DNA of 64,000 nt from Hemicordylus capensis (lineage: Eukaryota > Chordata > Lepidosauria > Squamata > Cordylidae): contig NC_069671.1 in NCBI RefSeq assembly GCF_027244095.1, positions 9,826,482-9,890,481 of the forward strand, read 5' to 3'. The notes below the pieces were generated by a model. It did no database searches and was not told where the DNA came from. It worked only from the letters and a program-made list of their open reading frames with translations. The position numbers were made by a program, and so were the translations under genes. Of the stretch, positions 30,935-41,690 are shown piece by piece. The stretch's first letter is position 1; each line of letters begins with the position of its first letter.

Positions 30935-32095
30935 TAAAATATTTATACCCCACCCCTCTAGTACATTACTGCTCGGGGTGGCTGACAACATCTATAAAAC
31001 AGTTACAATATAAAATCAACCAAATTAAACAAGTTAAAAATTCAAGCTAAAACCACAATCATAATTAGCTTTTAAAATTACAAATTAAAATCTTAAAGCT
31101 AAAAACTAAGTATTATTAAAAACTAAAGAACCTACTAGACATATGCAACAGGTTAAATATTAAAAAGCCTCTTTTAAAAGAATTGTGTGGTGGTGTTTCT
31201 TCTTAAAAACACTGACAGAGGGAGCAGGGCAAAGCTCTTTAGGGAGGGTGTTCCAAAGCTGAGGGACCACAACCAGAAAGGCCCTGTCTCTAGTCCCCGC
31301 CAACTGGATCTCTGTTAGTGGCGGGGCCATGAGCAGGGCCTAAGATGACGAGTGGAGGGCTCTGACAGGTTCATATGGGTGAATGCGGTCCGACAGGTAC
31401 CCTGGACCCAAGCCGTGTAGGGCTTTAAAGGTCAATACCAGCACCTTGAATCTAGCCCAGAAGCAGACTGGTAAGCAATGAAGCTGATGCAGGATGGGTG
31501 TAATACTCGTTAAGCAACTTGTACCCACGAGTATCCTTGCGGCAGCATTCTGAACCAGCTGAAGCTTCTGAACCATCTTCAAGGGCAGCCCCACGTAGAG
31601 CTCATTGCAGAAGTCTAATCTGGACATTACCAAAGCATGAGTGACTGAGGTCAGGTCCAATTTCTCCAAGTAGGGTCACAGCTGGCGCACCAGCTGTAAC
31701 TGGTAAAAGGCACTTCTGCACACTGCCGCCACCTGTGCCTCCAAGGACAGTGTTGGGTCCAGAAGCACCCCCAAGCTGCAGACTTTGTCTTTCAGAGGGA
31801 GTGTGACCCCATCCAAGACCAGGTTTACCTCACTACTTGGATAATCAGTTTTTAAAAGCCCAGAGCACTTCCATCTTATCTGGATTAAGCTTCAGCTTGT
31901 TTGGCCCCATCCAGAACGGCCTCCAAACCAGGTTCAGAGCATCCATGCCTCCCTGGTGTCTGCTGACTTAAAAGATAGGTAGAGCTGGGTGTCAGCAGCA
32001 TACTGATCACACCGCAGCCCACACCCATGGATGACCTCTCCCAGAGGTTTCATGTAGATGTTAAACAGCATGGGGGACAGAATAGATGCCAGTTT
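30935..32095 (-). mobile_element. L2/CR1-clade LINE, 5'-truncated
   Basis: Reverse-strand fragments of the LINE polyprotein: TSVTHALVMSRLDFCNELYV, then QLVQNAAARILVGT and FWARFKVLVLTFKALHGL. Further upstream in the element come SPMLFNIYMKPLGEVIHG and the RT box CDQYAADTQLYLSF (YADD changed to YAAD). The frame is broken in places, so the copy is inactive. Confidence 0.85.
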
Positions 32096-32164
32096 TAACG
32101 CATAGTTTGATTTTACATATTTACACACTTTAAAAACATGCATGTGATGGGCCAAAAGACCCAC

Positions 32165-32335
32165 TGCTGTTTACCAAAGGCCTCTGCATACCAGTTGCAG
32201 GGGAGTAACAGCAGGAGAGAGGGCATGCCAAGCTGTAGGCTTCCAGCGGCATCTGGTGGGCCACTGTGTGAAACAGGATGCTGGACTAGATGGGCTTTCT
32301 TGGGCCTGATCCAGCAGGGCTGTTCTTATGTTCTT
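32165..32335 (+). repeat. CR1-like LINE 3' end
   Basis: 'ctctgcataccagttgcagg' to 'gatccagcagggctgttctt' + 'atgttcttaa'. Confidence 0.75.
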
Positions 32336-33096
32336 AAATCTGGACCATTGGCCACATAGTAAAAGCTAGTACCCAAGGGGGCAGTCTACTTTGTGTGTGC
32401 AAGGTGGGGTGTTTTCTCTTGCAGTGAGCCCCACTGGAGCAAATTGTATCTCATTTCAGTGGGCCTTGCTTAGCAGAAACTCATGTGGATTCTCCACCAG
32501 AGTCTGTACTGAATTCCGCAAAACTATTCTATAGCTTGTGTACAGTCTGCCTGAAAGAAGTGAGGTGACGCTTAGCAAACACTGTGAATGAATTTTTAGG
32601 AGACTTAAAAAAACAAAAAACTTATCAGGGGGCAGGGGGAGCAGAGGCCTATAAAAGATGTTTGTGTGCAAAGTCTTCTCTCCAAATGGCATCAGCCTGA
32701 ATAGATTACTCATTACATGTTACAATATCCTTTCCATCAAATATTTAGGGAACACTTTCAGTGGCTACGAACCATTGACTTTTTGCTGTCAAAATGTGTT
32801 TATACATGTGCATTAGGAACGTGTGTGTGTACATGTACGTACATACCTCTATCTTATGTTCTAATAAATACATTGAAACAAAACTGTTCATTTGATTATT
32901 ATATTGGTTAACAGAATGAACCATTGAGAGGAGGGCTGATGGAGAGATGTATAGCAGAATGCATCTAATGGCACTTGGCACTGAGGACTGTTAAAGGTTT
33001 AAGTGCTTAAAAATCAAGCTTCTAGTCCTCATGGATCAGCAACAGAAACTCCTCAAGGTGCTGAAGTATATAGTGAAGTCTCCAGTGGCTGGCTGG
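32336..33096. other. Single-copy intergenic stretch
   Basis: No exon or repeat recognised. A tract of GT and ACGTACAT repeats lies near 32820-32845. Confidence 0.4.
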
Positions 33097-33104
33097 CTGG
33101 CTGG

Positions 33105-33406
33105 TAGTGGTGTGCATGGAACCGCCGCGGCACGGTCCAGCACTGAGGGGGGTCTACCTTTAAGGGCAGGGAGGTAGTACTTCCCCCTCCCGCCGCTCTT
33201 CCCCCTCCAACGCTGCATTTAAGAACGAAGTTTCGGGGGCAGCAGCGTTCCTCCCTGCCCCCGTCGTTGCCCAGAAGTCTGATAAACACAAGCACACATG
33301 CGCTCGGTGCGCGCGCGCCTGCTGCATACGTCACACGCACGGTCCGGTTCCAAACCGGTTCGGGGGCCTCCAACATAGCCTCCGAACCGGTTCATGCACA
33401 TCCCTA
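33105..33406. mobile_element. GC-rich hAT-type non-autonomous element
   Basis: The left end TAGTGGTGTGCATGGAACC and right end GGTTCATGCACATCCCTA are inverted copies. An 8-bp duplication CTGGCTGG flanks it (33097-33104 and 33407-33414), although the left side is a short CTGG repeat. The interior is CpG-rich and non-coding. Relatives lie at 12889-13053, 43032-43490 and 50019-50619. Confidence 0.8.
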
Positions 33407-33473
33407 CTGGCTGGGATTTTCTTTTTCTTAGAATATTCTTACTCTGCTTCTCTGAGTCATACTTTTGCTCTAA

Positions 33474-33701
33474 ATGAGCCGTCTGAAACCCCACAGTCTT
33501 CTGATGGTGCTGAACATATCTTCTTACTTGATCCTCTTTGTGTGTGCCTTCCTGATGTTGCTGCCAGCTTGGCTTACTCGCTGTTCGCGTGCCTTCAGAG
33601 CGGTTCCTATGTATGAGCAGCTACAAAAAGTTACCAGTCGATTTAAGATTTGCCTGCAAGCTATAAAGAGGCGAGGCGTGATCAGGGCAGGCATCTGTTG
33701 A
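33474..33701 (+). other. Small open frame with one predicted membrane segment
   Basis: 75 codons in single-copy DNA between two repeats. A hydrophobic run (about residues 8-32, containing SYLILFVCAFLMLLPAWL) is followed by a basic tail (RFKICLQAIKRRGVIRAG). Not recognised as any family, with no promoter or splice context. It may be chance. Confidence 0.2.
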
Positions 33702-33826
33702 AGCTCTGGCGTGCTCCGTGTCTGGCCAGTCTTCTCCTGTCAGTCACTGGAGCCCCAGGTGGTTGGCAGGATGACTGTATCTCTTGTTTGCTTCACAAGG
33801 CCAGCTGCATATTTGTTCCTAATCCA

Positions 33827-33960
33827 GAGGTTCTCAAACTTGGGTCCCCAGATGTTGGACTACATCTCCCATCATCCTCAGCCACAATGGCCATTTTGTC
33901 TGGGGAAGATGGGAGTTGTAGACCAACAATACCTGGGACCCAGGTTGGAGAACCCCTGTC
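33827..33960. mobile_element. Palindromic MITE with ZNF143-like motif
   Basis: 'ttctcaaacttgggtcccca' + 'ggactacatctcccatcatc' is answered by 'gaagatgggagttgtagacc' and 'gggacccaggttggagaacc'. Confidence 0.8.
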
Positions 33961-34029
33961 CTATTGTATGCTCCTGAAGTAAAGAGAAGTTGCTGGAAGG
34001 GGTGATGAGGATATTCTAGCTTTAGGTGT

Positions 34030-34410
34030 GTGCAAGACAGCCAGGAAATTTAGGACCAACAAAAGGAAGTACTTTTCCCCCCCACACAGCACATAATTAA
34101 GCTCTGGAATGTTCTGCCATGGGATGGGATGGCCACCAGCTTGGACGGCTTTAAGTGGGGCTTAGACAAATTCATGGAGGACAGGTCTATCCAAGGCTAC
34201 TAGTCCTGATGTCTATCAGCCACCTCCAGCCTCAGAGGCAAGATGCCTCCAAATGCCAGTTGCAGGGGAGCAACAGCAGGAGAGAGGGCATGCCTTCATC
34301 TCTTGCCTGTGGGTTTCCTGGAGGCATCTGGTGAGCCACTGTGGGAAACAGGGTCCTGGACTAGATAGCCCTTGGGCCTGATCCAGCAGGGCTGTTCTTA
34401 ACAGTCCTTT
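34030..34410 (+). repeat. CR1-like LINE 3' end, longer copy
   Basis: Starts near 'gccaggaaatttaggaccaa', passes 'ctctggaatgttctgccatg' and 'caaattcatggaggacaggt', and ends 'gatccagcagggctgttctt'. It gives the most complete view of this 3' region in the window. Confidence 0.85.
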
Positions 34411-35518
34411 CTCCCCTTAGACACACTTTTTTGGCTTTTCTTGCACTCCTTCCTTTGACATTTTGGTCTGAGCACAAATAAAAAATGGAGGTGAATAAGA
34501 ATTGGGGCCAATTAGCACTGGACATGTTTTAGCCTACGGTCAGTCCAAAACGCCCTTTGTGAGGTCCCCATGATTCATATACTCTGCTAAATATAACCAT
34601 GGCACCCGTCCTCAAACGCAGGCCATTTCTCTGCACCTGTGAAGTAACTCTAGCGACGTACCATGATCAGCTTCATGAGTTGCAAACTCTATTTTGGTGA
34701 ATGATGTAAACGCCCAAAGTCTGATGCAGAGAAAGGACATCTGAATCTCGGGCATTGATCAGAGAAGCAGCTATTCCAAGTGTTGAGAGGATTCACCTCG
34801 TCATTTCTAAGTGGTTAGTGGGGGAAATGGAAGAGGTGAGTAAAGTTGTTTTGCTGTTTTGAAAAGGATTTCACAGTGGCTTAAGGTGCTACGTCCAGGA
34901 CAACCTGAAATGGAAAGAGGCAAAAACAAACCGAATTATCTATCGAATCAGGATAGTGAACTGGATGTATTTGTGTTGATCTGTTGGAATCCAACCTGCT
35001 GCTACCTCTATAGGATAATTCTGGCTCCTGTTCCTTAATCATGGGATGTTTTAACTGATCCGTAGATCCTTCCCTGCAAGTCGCCTTTTCCTTCAAGGCA
35101 ATTCCTTCAGTCTCAGACGTGGGCCTAATAATGTTGCCTTAGAACAAAGTGTTCAGATCTAGCTTACATATAATATTGTCTGCTTCTTTGAAAGCATGGA
35201 CTATTCTCTGATTTCCAGTGTTGTGTTAATTTCTCGCAGGTTTTTTTTTTTTTTAAGGGGTTGTGGTCCCATAATCTCTCTAAAGGGGGTTGAGAAATGC
35301 AGCCAAAAGCATGTATAATGTTTCATTGTGGTTCCCCAACAGCCATGCTATTCTCTCTGATGGCCTGCTGACTACTCTAATTGATAATCACGAGTTTATA
35401 ATGAACTTACAAATGCCAGTGATTTGTAACGATGGGATGGGGGTCAGTGGGTGTATGAAAGCGAGAGGCAGAGATCTGGGAAATACGCTTCTGAAATGGA
35501 GAGCGCTGGAGATCAGCT
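34411..35518. other. Single-copy intergenic stretch
   Basis: No exon, RNA gene or repeat recognised apart from a T run near 35240. Confidence 0.4.
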
Positions 35519-35670
35519 CAGGGGTGTAGCTAGAGGAGAAGGGGGCCGTGTTCTCCCCTCTCCCCAGTGGCCCCTCGGAGTGAGGGAGATAATGAAGGAA
35601 ATAGGGAGGGGTGGAGCTGGGGAGCCTGGGGTTCTTTGAAACCATCCGCTCAATTATAGCGACGCCACTG
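35519..35670. mobile_element. hAT-type MITE
   Basis: The left end CAGGGGTGTAGCTA and the right end, read in reverse (CAGTGGCGTCGCTA), form terminal inverted repeats. The flanking octamers GATCAGCT and GAGCTGCT agree at six of eight positions. The interior 'ccccttggagtgagggagat' type is shared with 51189-51331. The tail of a chimeric SINE follows at 35675-35755. Confidence 0.75.
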
Positions 35671-35796
35671 GAGCTGCTGCCTGCCCGAGTCGGCAACACA
35701 GTGCAGATCGATGGAGCAATGCTCTGACTCAACAGACGGCAGCTTCCAGTGCAACGTAATTGGCCCTTTTGGAGATCCAGAGGGGCCCATAGACTA

Positions 35797-35932
35797 CCCT
35801 GTTTCCCCGAAAGTAAGACCTACCCCGAAAGTAAGACCTAGCAGTAATTTCTGATGTACCGCTAATTGCCCTAGTGCATTTTTGGGGGCTAAAATTAATA
35901 TAAGACACTGTCTTATTTTCGGGGAAACACGG
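35797..35932. mobile_element. Mariner-type MITE with TA target site
   Basis: The ends 'ccctgtttccccgaaagtaa' and, reversed, 'ccgtgtttccccgaaaataa' are inverted repeats. The element is flanked by TA on both sides (35795-35796, 35933-35934), and the left arm repeats its 'ccccgaaagtaagaccta' unit twice. Confidence 0.8.
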
Positions 35933-36164
35933 TAGGCTCAACCCAAAGCTAGCTCCAATTCGAATCGATTCCCCGACAGTGTCAGACTTGAGCCCTGTCC
36001 GAACTCGGGTTGGAGGAATTCCAGTTCCAAAGCGAAATCTGAAAAAGTCAAGGGTTCCTCCGATGCGGGGACGTCAGAGGATTTCCTCAGACCATTGCTG
36101 CACACCCCTAAACCCCTGCAAACTCCAGCTTGGCCCAGACCAAGGCCTGAGTGGCAATGTTCGT

Positions 36165-36410
36165 TTCCATTTCTATCCTGTTCTTCCTCCCCTGGCGCCC
36201 CGAGCAGTCAATAACTGCCCAGAGATGTAAGTTTGGGGGGGTATGAAAATAGGTATAAATGAATAAATAATATGGTTATGTTTCTCCTCACAACCACCCT
36301 GCGAGGCAGGCTTTAAAAAAAAAGTGAGTGGCCCTGAGTCACCCAGTGTGTTGCATGGCTGAATGGGGATTTTGAGTTGGGTCTCCTAGTCTGACACTCT
36401 AAGCCAGGGT
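36165..36410 (-). repeat. CORE/MIR-type SINE with an inserted LINE tail
   Basis: Reverse copy ('tctatcctgttcttcctccc' ... 'atggttatgtttctcctcac' ... 'ggggattttgagttgggtct'). It is interrupted around 36210-36270 by a LINE-type tail ('cagagatgtaagtttggggg' with AAAT). Confidence 0.65.
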
Positions 36411-36645
36411 CAGCAAACCTGGAACTCCAGTGGTGGTTGGACTACAACTCCCATCATCCCCATTCTGCCTGGGGATGGCGGGAGTTCTAGCTCAACAACA
36501 GCTGGCAGACCGGGTTTGCCCACCCAGGCCTGCTGAGGTTGGCCTACAACTCCCATAATCCCTGGCTATTGGCCATGGTGGCTGGGGATTGTGGGAGCTG
36601 TAGTCCAAAAAACAGCTGGGGGGGCAAAGTTGAGCAGGCCCGCTC
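36410..36645. mobile_element. Two palindromic MITEs in a row
   Basis: The first copy (36410-36515) has 'ggactacaactcccatcatc' and 'gatggcgggagttctagctc'. The second (36530-36645) has 'cctacaactcccataatccc' and 'gattgtgggagctgtagtcc'. Both are of the ZNF143-motif type. Confidence 0.75.
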
Positions 36646-37739
36646 TAACCATACACCATGCAACAGAATGAGGTGGGAGCCTGGACTGCACCACTGTAGG
36701 CAGAAGGTGCCATTTTAAAAACCCTTTGGAGTTAAAAAATGCCTTGCAAGCAAAAAGCCAGCAGATTGGGGAGAATCCAGGGGCTGGCCTAGCTCAGTCC
36801 CGAACCCGCTTTCCTGTCGGCCACAGACGTGCTTTGGTTTGTGTTTTCCTCTCATGCAAGGGATTGAGTTCAACATGGCGTCTCCCAACTGCTGCCGGAC
36901 GCAGAAGCCTCCATTTTGCTACCTCAGAATCCTCCCGTTTTCATGCTCGCCTCAGTCAGCAGCATGGGGTCACCTGGGCCCAAGAAACAACACCAAGACG
37001 AGCACTAAACAGTCCCCTAACAGACACTGAAGATGGTAATTTTGTTTAGGCCAAAGCAAGCAAACAAACAAACAAACAAACACCACCGAAACCCTGAACC
37101 ATGTTGACAAATACTGGCATTGTAACCCGGCCTTCTCTGCCTGACCTCATTCATAACTCCTTCATTGCCAGAAAAAAAGGGTTACGCTGGGAGAAAATGC
37201 TGAAACTTGCAAAGGGTAGCACAGTCGCACAACCTGCGGGGAAATATGGTGGCAATGCAAAGGGAAATGCCGAGACACAATTTGGAGGGAAATGCAAAGA
37301 CACAAATGGGCAGGTTTCACGGCTTCAGAAATAACCCCCTGTGGGACTGAGCGTTTGCATTCAGGATAAAGAAAGATTCCTCTAGTTTGGCAATGGTTTT
37401 TTTAAAATCATGGCAAGGAGAAACTTCCAGAAAAGATTGTGAGGGCCACCAACATGGTGGCATCAGCTGAGGCCCTTCCTGCCATAATTTCTGTCATCAA
37501 ACCATTGGGGGCCAGACCAGACATTGACATGAACACAATATTTTTGTTTATTTGTATACCACTTTTCAGCAAAAATGTGTCCATGATAGTAGCTTCCACT
37601 TCTGGGGCAAAAATAATTAGCTTTGGGAAATTACTCAGCAGTCCCACTGAAATTAAAAAGACACTTATTGAAATTAAAAGGACGAGTTAGGGCTTTTAAG
37701 TTAGTTTCAGTGGGACTACTCTGAGTAACTTCTGCTTGT
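36646..37739. other. Single-copy stretch with a promoter-like patch
   Basis: No exon could be confirmed. Around 36870-36930 there is AACATGGCGTC, close to a YY1 core, in locally CpG-containing DNA. AAAC repeats lie at 37060-37085. Confidence 0.35.
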
Positions 37740-37895
37740 GTCAGAAGCTCCCAGGTTCACTCCCAGGCATTTCCAGGTAGGGCTGGAAGAGACTCCTGCC
37801 TGAAACCTTAGAAAGTGGCTGCCAGTCAGGGTAGACAATATTTAGCAAGCTGGACCAATGGTCTGACTCAGTATAAAGCAGCTTCCTATGTTCCT
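37740..37895 (+). repeat. Chimeric SINE body and tail
   Basis: 'aggttcactcccaggcattt' to 'gcagcttcctatgttcct'. The head is mostly lost. Confidence 0.75.
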
Positions 37896-38526
37896 AAGTT
37901 TTCTCAGTATGTCAGCCATTTGTGGGAAAGGGGCTGTTCCACTGGGACTGCGGTGCAATGGGAAAGGATTAGCTTTCCTTCCTCATGCCTCCATTCCCAT
38001 GCTTTCATTACCCCTGTGGCTGTTTGGACCAAGGTGGTGTTTGTTTTTTAAAAGTAGACAATGGATTCAAAGGACCATTTAGTCTGGCCTTCAGAGTAAC
38101 ATATTAAGTGCATGTTTTGGAAGTGCATTTTTGGAAGGGTGGTATATAAATCAAATAAAAATAAATAAATGTAATGCTTCACGACAATTCTGCATGAAGA
38201 GAGCTCAAATGTGGTTACCCCCCAAAAAACCATTCATTTTGTGGCCTCCGTAAGCTACACACATTTGCAGGATTATCGTTTGCATATTCCTCTGGCCCTT
38301 TAAACACTGCTTTGCGTAATTTTAATGCTTTAGTAAATTGCTTCTTGGATCTCGCCAGGTCTGGCCTGCACACCTTGAAGCCACATCCTTTCAATCATAA
38401 GAGCTAGAAACCTACCTTGGTCATTATTTTTTAGATGTGAGTTGAATGTGTGATCTGTTGAACCTTGATTCAAATATTCTTGTATCTTATAAAGTACTGC
38501 ATAGATACTGATCCATCTGTACCTTT

Positions 38527-38760
38527 TTAAAGTAAAGTGAAGTTGTGCCGTCAAGTTGGTATCGACTCCTAGCGACAACAGAGCCATGTGATTTTCTTTG
38601 GTAGAATACAGGAGGGATTTACCATTGCAACCTTGCAACATCTTCCTATATTGCTGCTGCCCAATATAGGTGTTTCTGGGAAACATACCAGCGGGGATTT
38701 CGAACCAATGACCTCTTGCTCCCTAGGCAGGTTACTTTCCCACTGTGCCATTAGGTGGCA
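38527..38760 (-). repeat. Sauria-like SINE
   Basis: In reverse: tRNA head 'gccacctaatggcacagtgg' with B box 'ggttcgaaatcccc', 3' part 'gtcgataccaacttgacggc', then 'acaacttcactttactt'. Confidence 0.85.
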
Positions 38761-38929
38761 AGTACTATACAGGTATTGGTAAGCACTTGATCCTAGTACT
38801 CTTGTACCTTAAAATATCAATATAGGTATTGATAAACATTTCTTAATGGGTGGTGTGGATGGATGGATGGATCGGTAGAAAGTTCACTGGTGGGACTCTA
38901 ACACAGGTCTCCAGCAAAATTACTCCTAA

Positions 38930-39055
38930 ACCAGGGGTCTCAAACTGCAGCCTACTCTGCCGTTGCAACTGGGACTACTCTGCTGTTGCAACTGGGATGA
39001 TGGGAGTTGTAGTCCAACATCATCTAGAGATCCAAGGCTTACAATCCCAGCCTTA
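38930..39055. mobile_element. Palindromic MITE with ZNF143-like motif
   Basis: 'aaaccaggggtctcaaactg' on the left and 'gatgatgggagttgtagtcc' with 'catctagagatccaaggctt' on the right. A short internal duplication 'ctgttgcaactggga' is present. Confidence 0.7.
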
Positions 39056-39237
39056 AGGGAACAGTAGTTAATTTGCTCTGCCTGAGTACAGTTGAATTTT
39101 CTGACAGTACCACATTTTTCATTCCCCTGGAGTAACGATGTTGGATATAAGGCACATCCAAGCAGCACTGCTTCTTGGGAAGATAACGTCAGTCTCTCCT
39201 GGACTCCTGTAACAATTCTGAGATAATTACCTCTGTA

Positions 39238-39503
39238 AAGTAAAGGTAAAGTTATGCTGGTCAAGTCGGTGTCGACTCCTGGCGCCCACAGAGCCCTGTG
39301 GTTTTCTTTGGTAGAATACAGGAGAGGTTTACCATTGCCTCCTCATGTGCAGTGTGAGATGATGCCTTTCAGCACCTTCCTATATCGCTGCTGCCTGATA
39401 TAGGTGTTTCCCATAGTCTGGGAAACATACCAGTGGGGATTCAAACCAGCAACCTCTTGCTCGCTAGGCAAGTCAATTCCCCGCTGCTCCATTAGGTGGC
39501 TGG
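39238..39503 (-). repeat. Sauria-like SINE with a 13-bp target duplication
   Basis: A full-length-looking reverse copy with tRNA head ('gccacctaatggagcagcgg'), B box 'ggtttgaatcccc' and tail 'ctttacctttact'. AATTACCTCTGTA flanks it exactly at 39225-39237 and 39504-39516, as expected for LINE-driven insertion. Confidence 0.9.
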
Positions 39504-39766
39504 AATTACCTCTGTAGCCCTAGAGAAATCAGATACGGGAGTTTTATAAAGCACTCGAGCAATGTCCACAACCACTGGAAAGGCAGCTCAGCACTTTCCC
39601 TGACTACTTAGATTCAGCAACCGGAGGAACTAGAAACTTGGTGGGCTTTGTTTTTTGTTTTGTTTAAATTTAAATCGAGCTTTTGAGGGGGTTTTAAGAG
39701 GCAGATAGATAAACAGGCACTTCTTCTGAACTGTCCTGAACAGATATAACCAATTGTGCTCCACAG

Positions 39767-39886
39767 CCTAAAACACAGAATGGAGGAGGGAAAGGAAGCT
39801 TGTTGACAAAAAACCTGACTTACAAAGGTGAAGTGAGAAATGCCAGGAAGACCAGAACCTCTCTGAACCCAAAGATGAAAAGCAAG
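39767..39886 (+). CDS. RIMBP2: RIMBP2 candidate coding exon, basic segment
   Basis: 40 codons between GTGCTCCACAG and GTAATG. The product is PKTQNGGGKGSLLTKNLTYK then GEVRNARKTRTSLNPKMKSK. It is open and phase 0 on both sides, which fits the next exon. The acceptor tract is weak, and assignment rests on frame and position. Confidence 0.55.
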
Positions 39887-41633
39887 GTAATGTTTACAGT
39901 TCAGTGGTGTCTCATAGTTATTCACATGTCAGGCAAAGTTCAGAACATTTTGTGTTGTGTCCCCGGGAAGAAAAACACTTGAATGAACCAAGAACTTGGT
40001 TCATTCAAGTGATTTTCTTCTAGGGACAAAATGCAAAATATACTGAACTAACAAATAACTTAGAGAATTCAGAGAGATTTTTTTGCAGTTCTAGGAGGTT
40101 TCCCCATTACCCCTATCAAAGACTGGCTGCCTTAAAAAAAAAAAAAAAGCTCAAGACACACCACCTTGTTCATTGACAGTATAAGACAGCCTTGCATCTT
40201 CAAGTGGAGGGTCTCTCTTTCAAGGTCTCTTTAGTCATGTGCCCATTACAAGAATTCATTGCATATACATATTTTAAAAATCAATATATATCCAAGCATT
40301 TTGGCAATGCTTGCCCTCTTTCACTCTGCCACTTACTCGCAACATGTTAATGCTTAATAGGAACCTTGCCTGTTAAATATTCATGGGCAGATCTAGCAGC
40401 GGGTAACACATCACAGTTTTATTCAATTTTCCTTGTTCATTTGTCCATGAATTAACTCTTTTGAGTGAATGAAAATTGTGTTCGCTGAAGGAGTAACAAC
40501 CAAATTACTTATTTTTCAGGCCAGTGTCATGGCCTATTTGTGAGAAGCTGTTTAATATCTCAGTGTCCAAGTGGTGTAATGATTGGCATTTCAGTGGGAG
40601 ACCTGGTTTGTAGCTTCGGAAATGGAGGTTCGTTGAAGATAATTAAATATGAGTGAACCTGGAGTATTTACGTATGACCTTTTCGTGTTATCTTTTGGTG
40701 ACTATTTACAGTCTTGCAGTAGCAAGCAGGAATTATCCCCTTGGCTAAGCAGAGTCTACGCTGGTTTTCATTGGGAGGGCTGTAAGATAGTCTGCAGATG
40801 GGCCGTAGCTCAGTGATGGAACATCTACTTTGCAAGCAGAAAGTCCCAGGTTCAATCCCTGGCAGCACCTCGAGGTAGGGCTGGGAGAGACCCCTGCCTG
40901 AAACCCCGGAGGACCACTGCCAGTCAGTGCAGACGATACTGCAGCTTCCTATGCTCCTTGCAAAAAACAGGGTGGGATTGTTTCTGTACTCTTCTTAACA
41001 TTGCTTATAAAAGTAAGATCAGGAAGGAGTCGTCAATCTGGATGAAGAGAGATGCAACGTTTAAGCGTGGTGGAAGTATTTCAACATAAGAACCCTGCTG
41101 CCAGGTCTGTTCATGTAGTTCAGCATCCTCTTGTCCAACCAGATGCCTCTGGAGCTCACAAGGTCAGGACCTTTCTGTGCCTTTGCCTATTCAGCCGCTC
41201 CATTTAGCAATGCCAGATTTTCTTTCTTTCAACTTGGCCTCCTTTGACCCTGGTTTTCTGACTCTTCCATGTGCTTTGTTTTTGAATCTTGATGAGCCTC
41301 TTGGCTGCAGAAAACGTGGCTCAGCAGCAGAGGGCAGTTGCTTTCTGTGAAGGGGCATCTCCCTAAAGGGCTTTTCAAGAGGTGCTAGGATGTAGCCTTA
41401 TTCCTTTTGATAGGGGGGTGGGGAGCAATTGTCTATCCATTCTACATCAGGCAGTGTTTTGAGGTGAACTGGAAGATTCCTATTGGGGAGTTTTGTAGGA
41501 AGATTCAAGAGTTTTGATAAGACAAGTGAAATTTTTTGAAAGGTGGAATTTCACACACTTGAACCCTTTCTCTTATGGCCTCTTTGGAAGAACATGAAAA
41601 ATAACTATTTGGGACTCTTCCAGGAAAGTCCAG

Positions 41634-41690
<57 letters not shown>

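Noticed and set aside
36875-37030. Possible first coding exon of RIMBP2 starting at MASPNCC
   Set aside because: The frame closes before the only good donor (37036), so it could at most be an untranslated exon.
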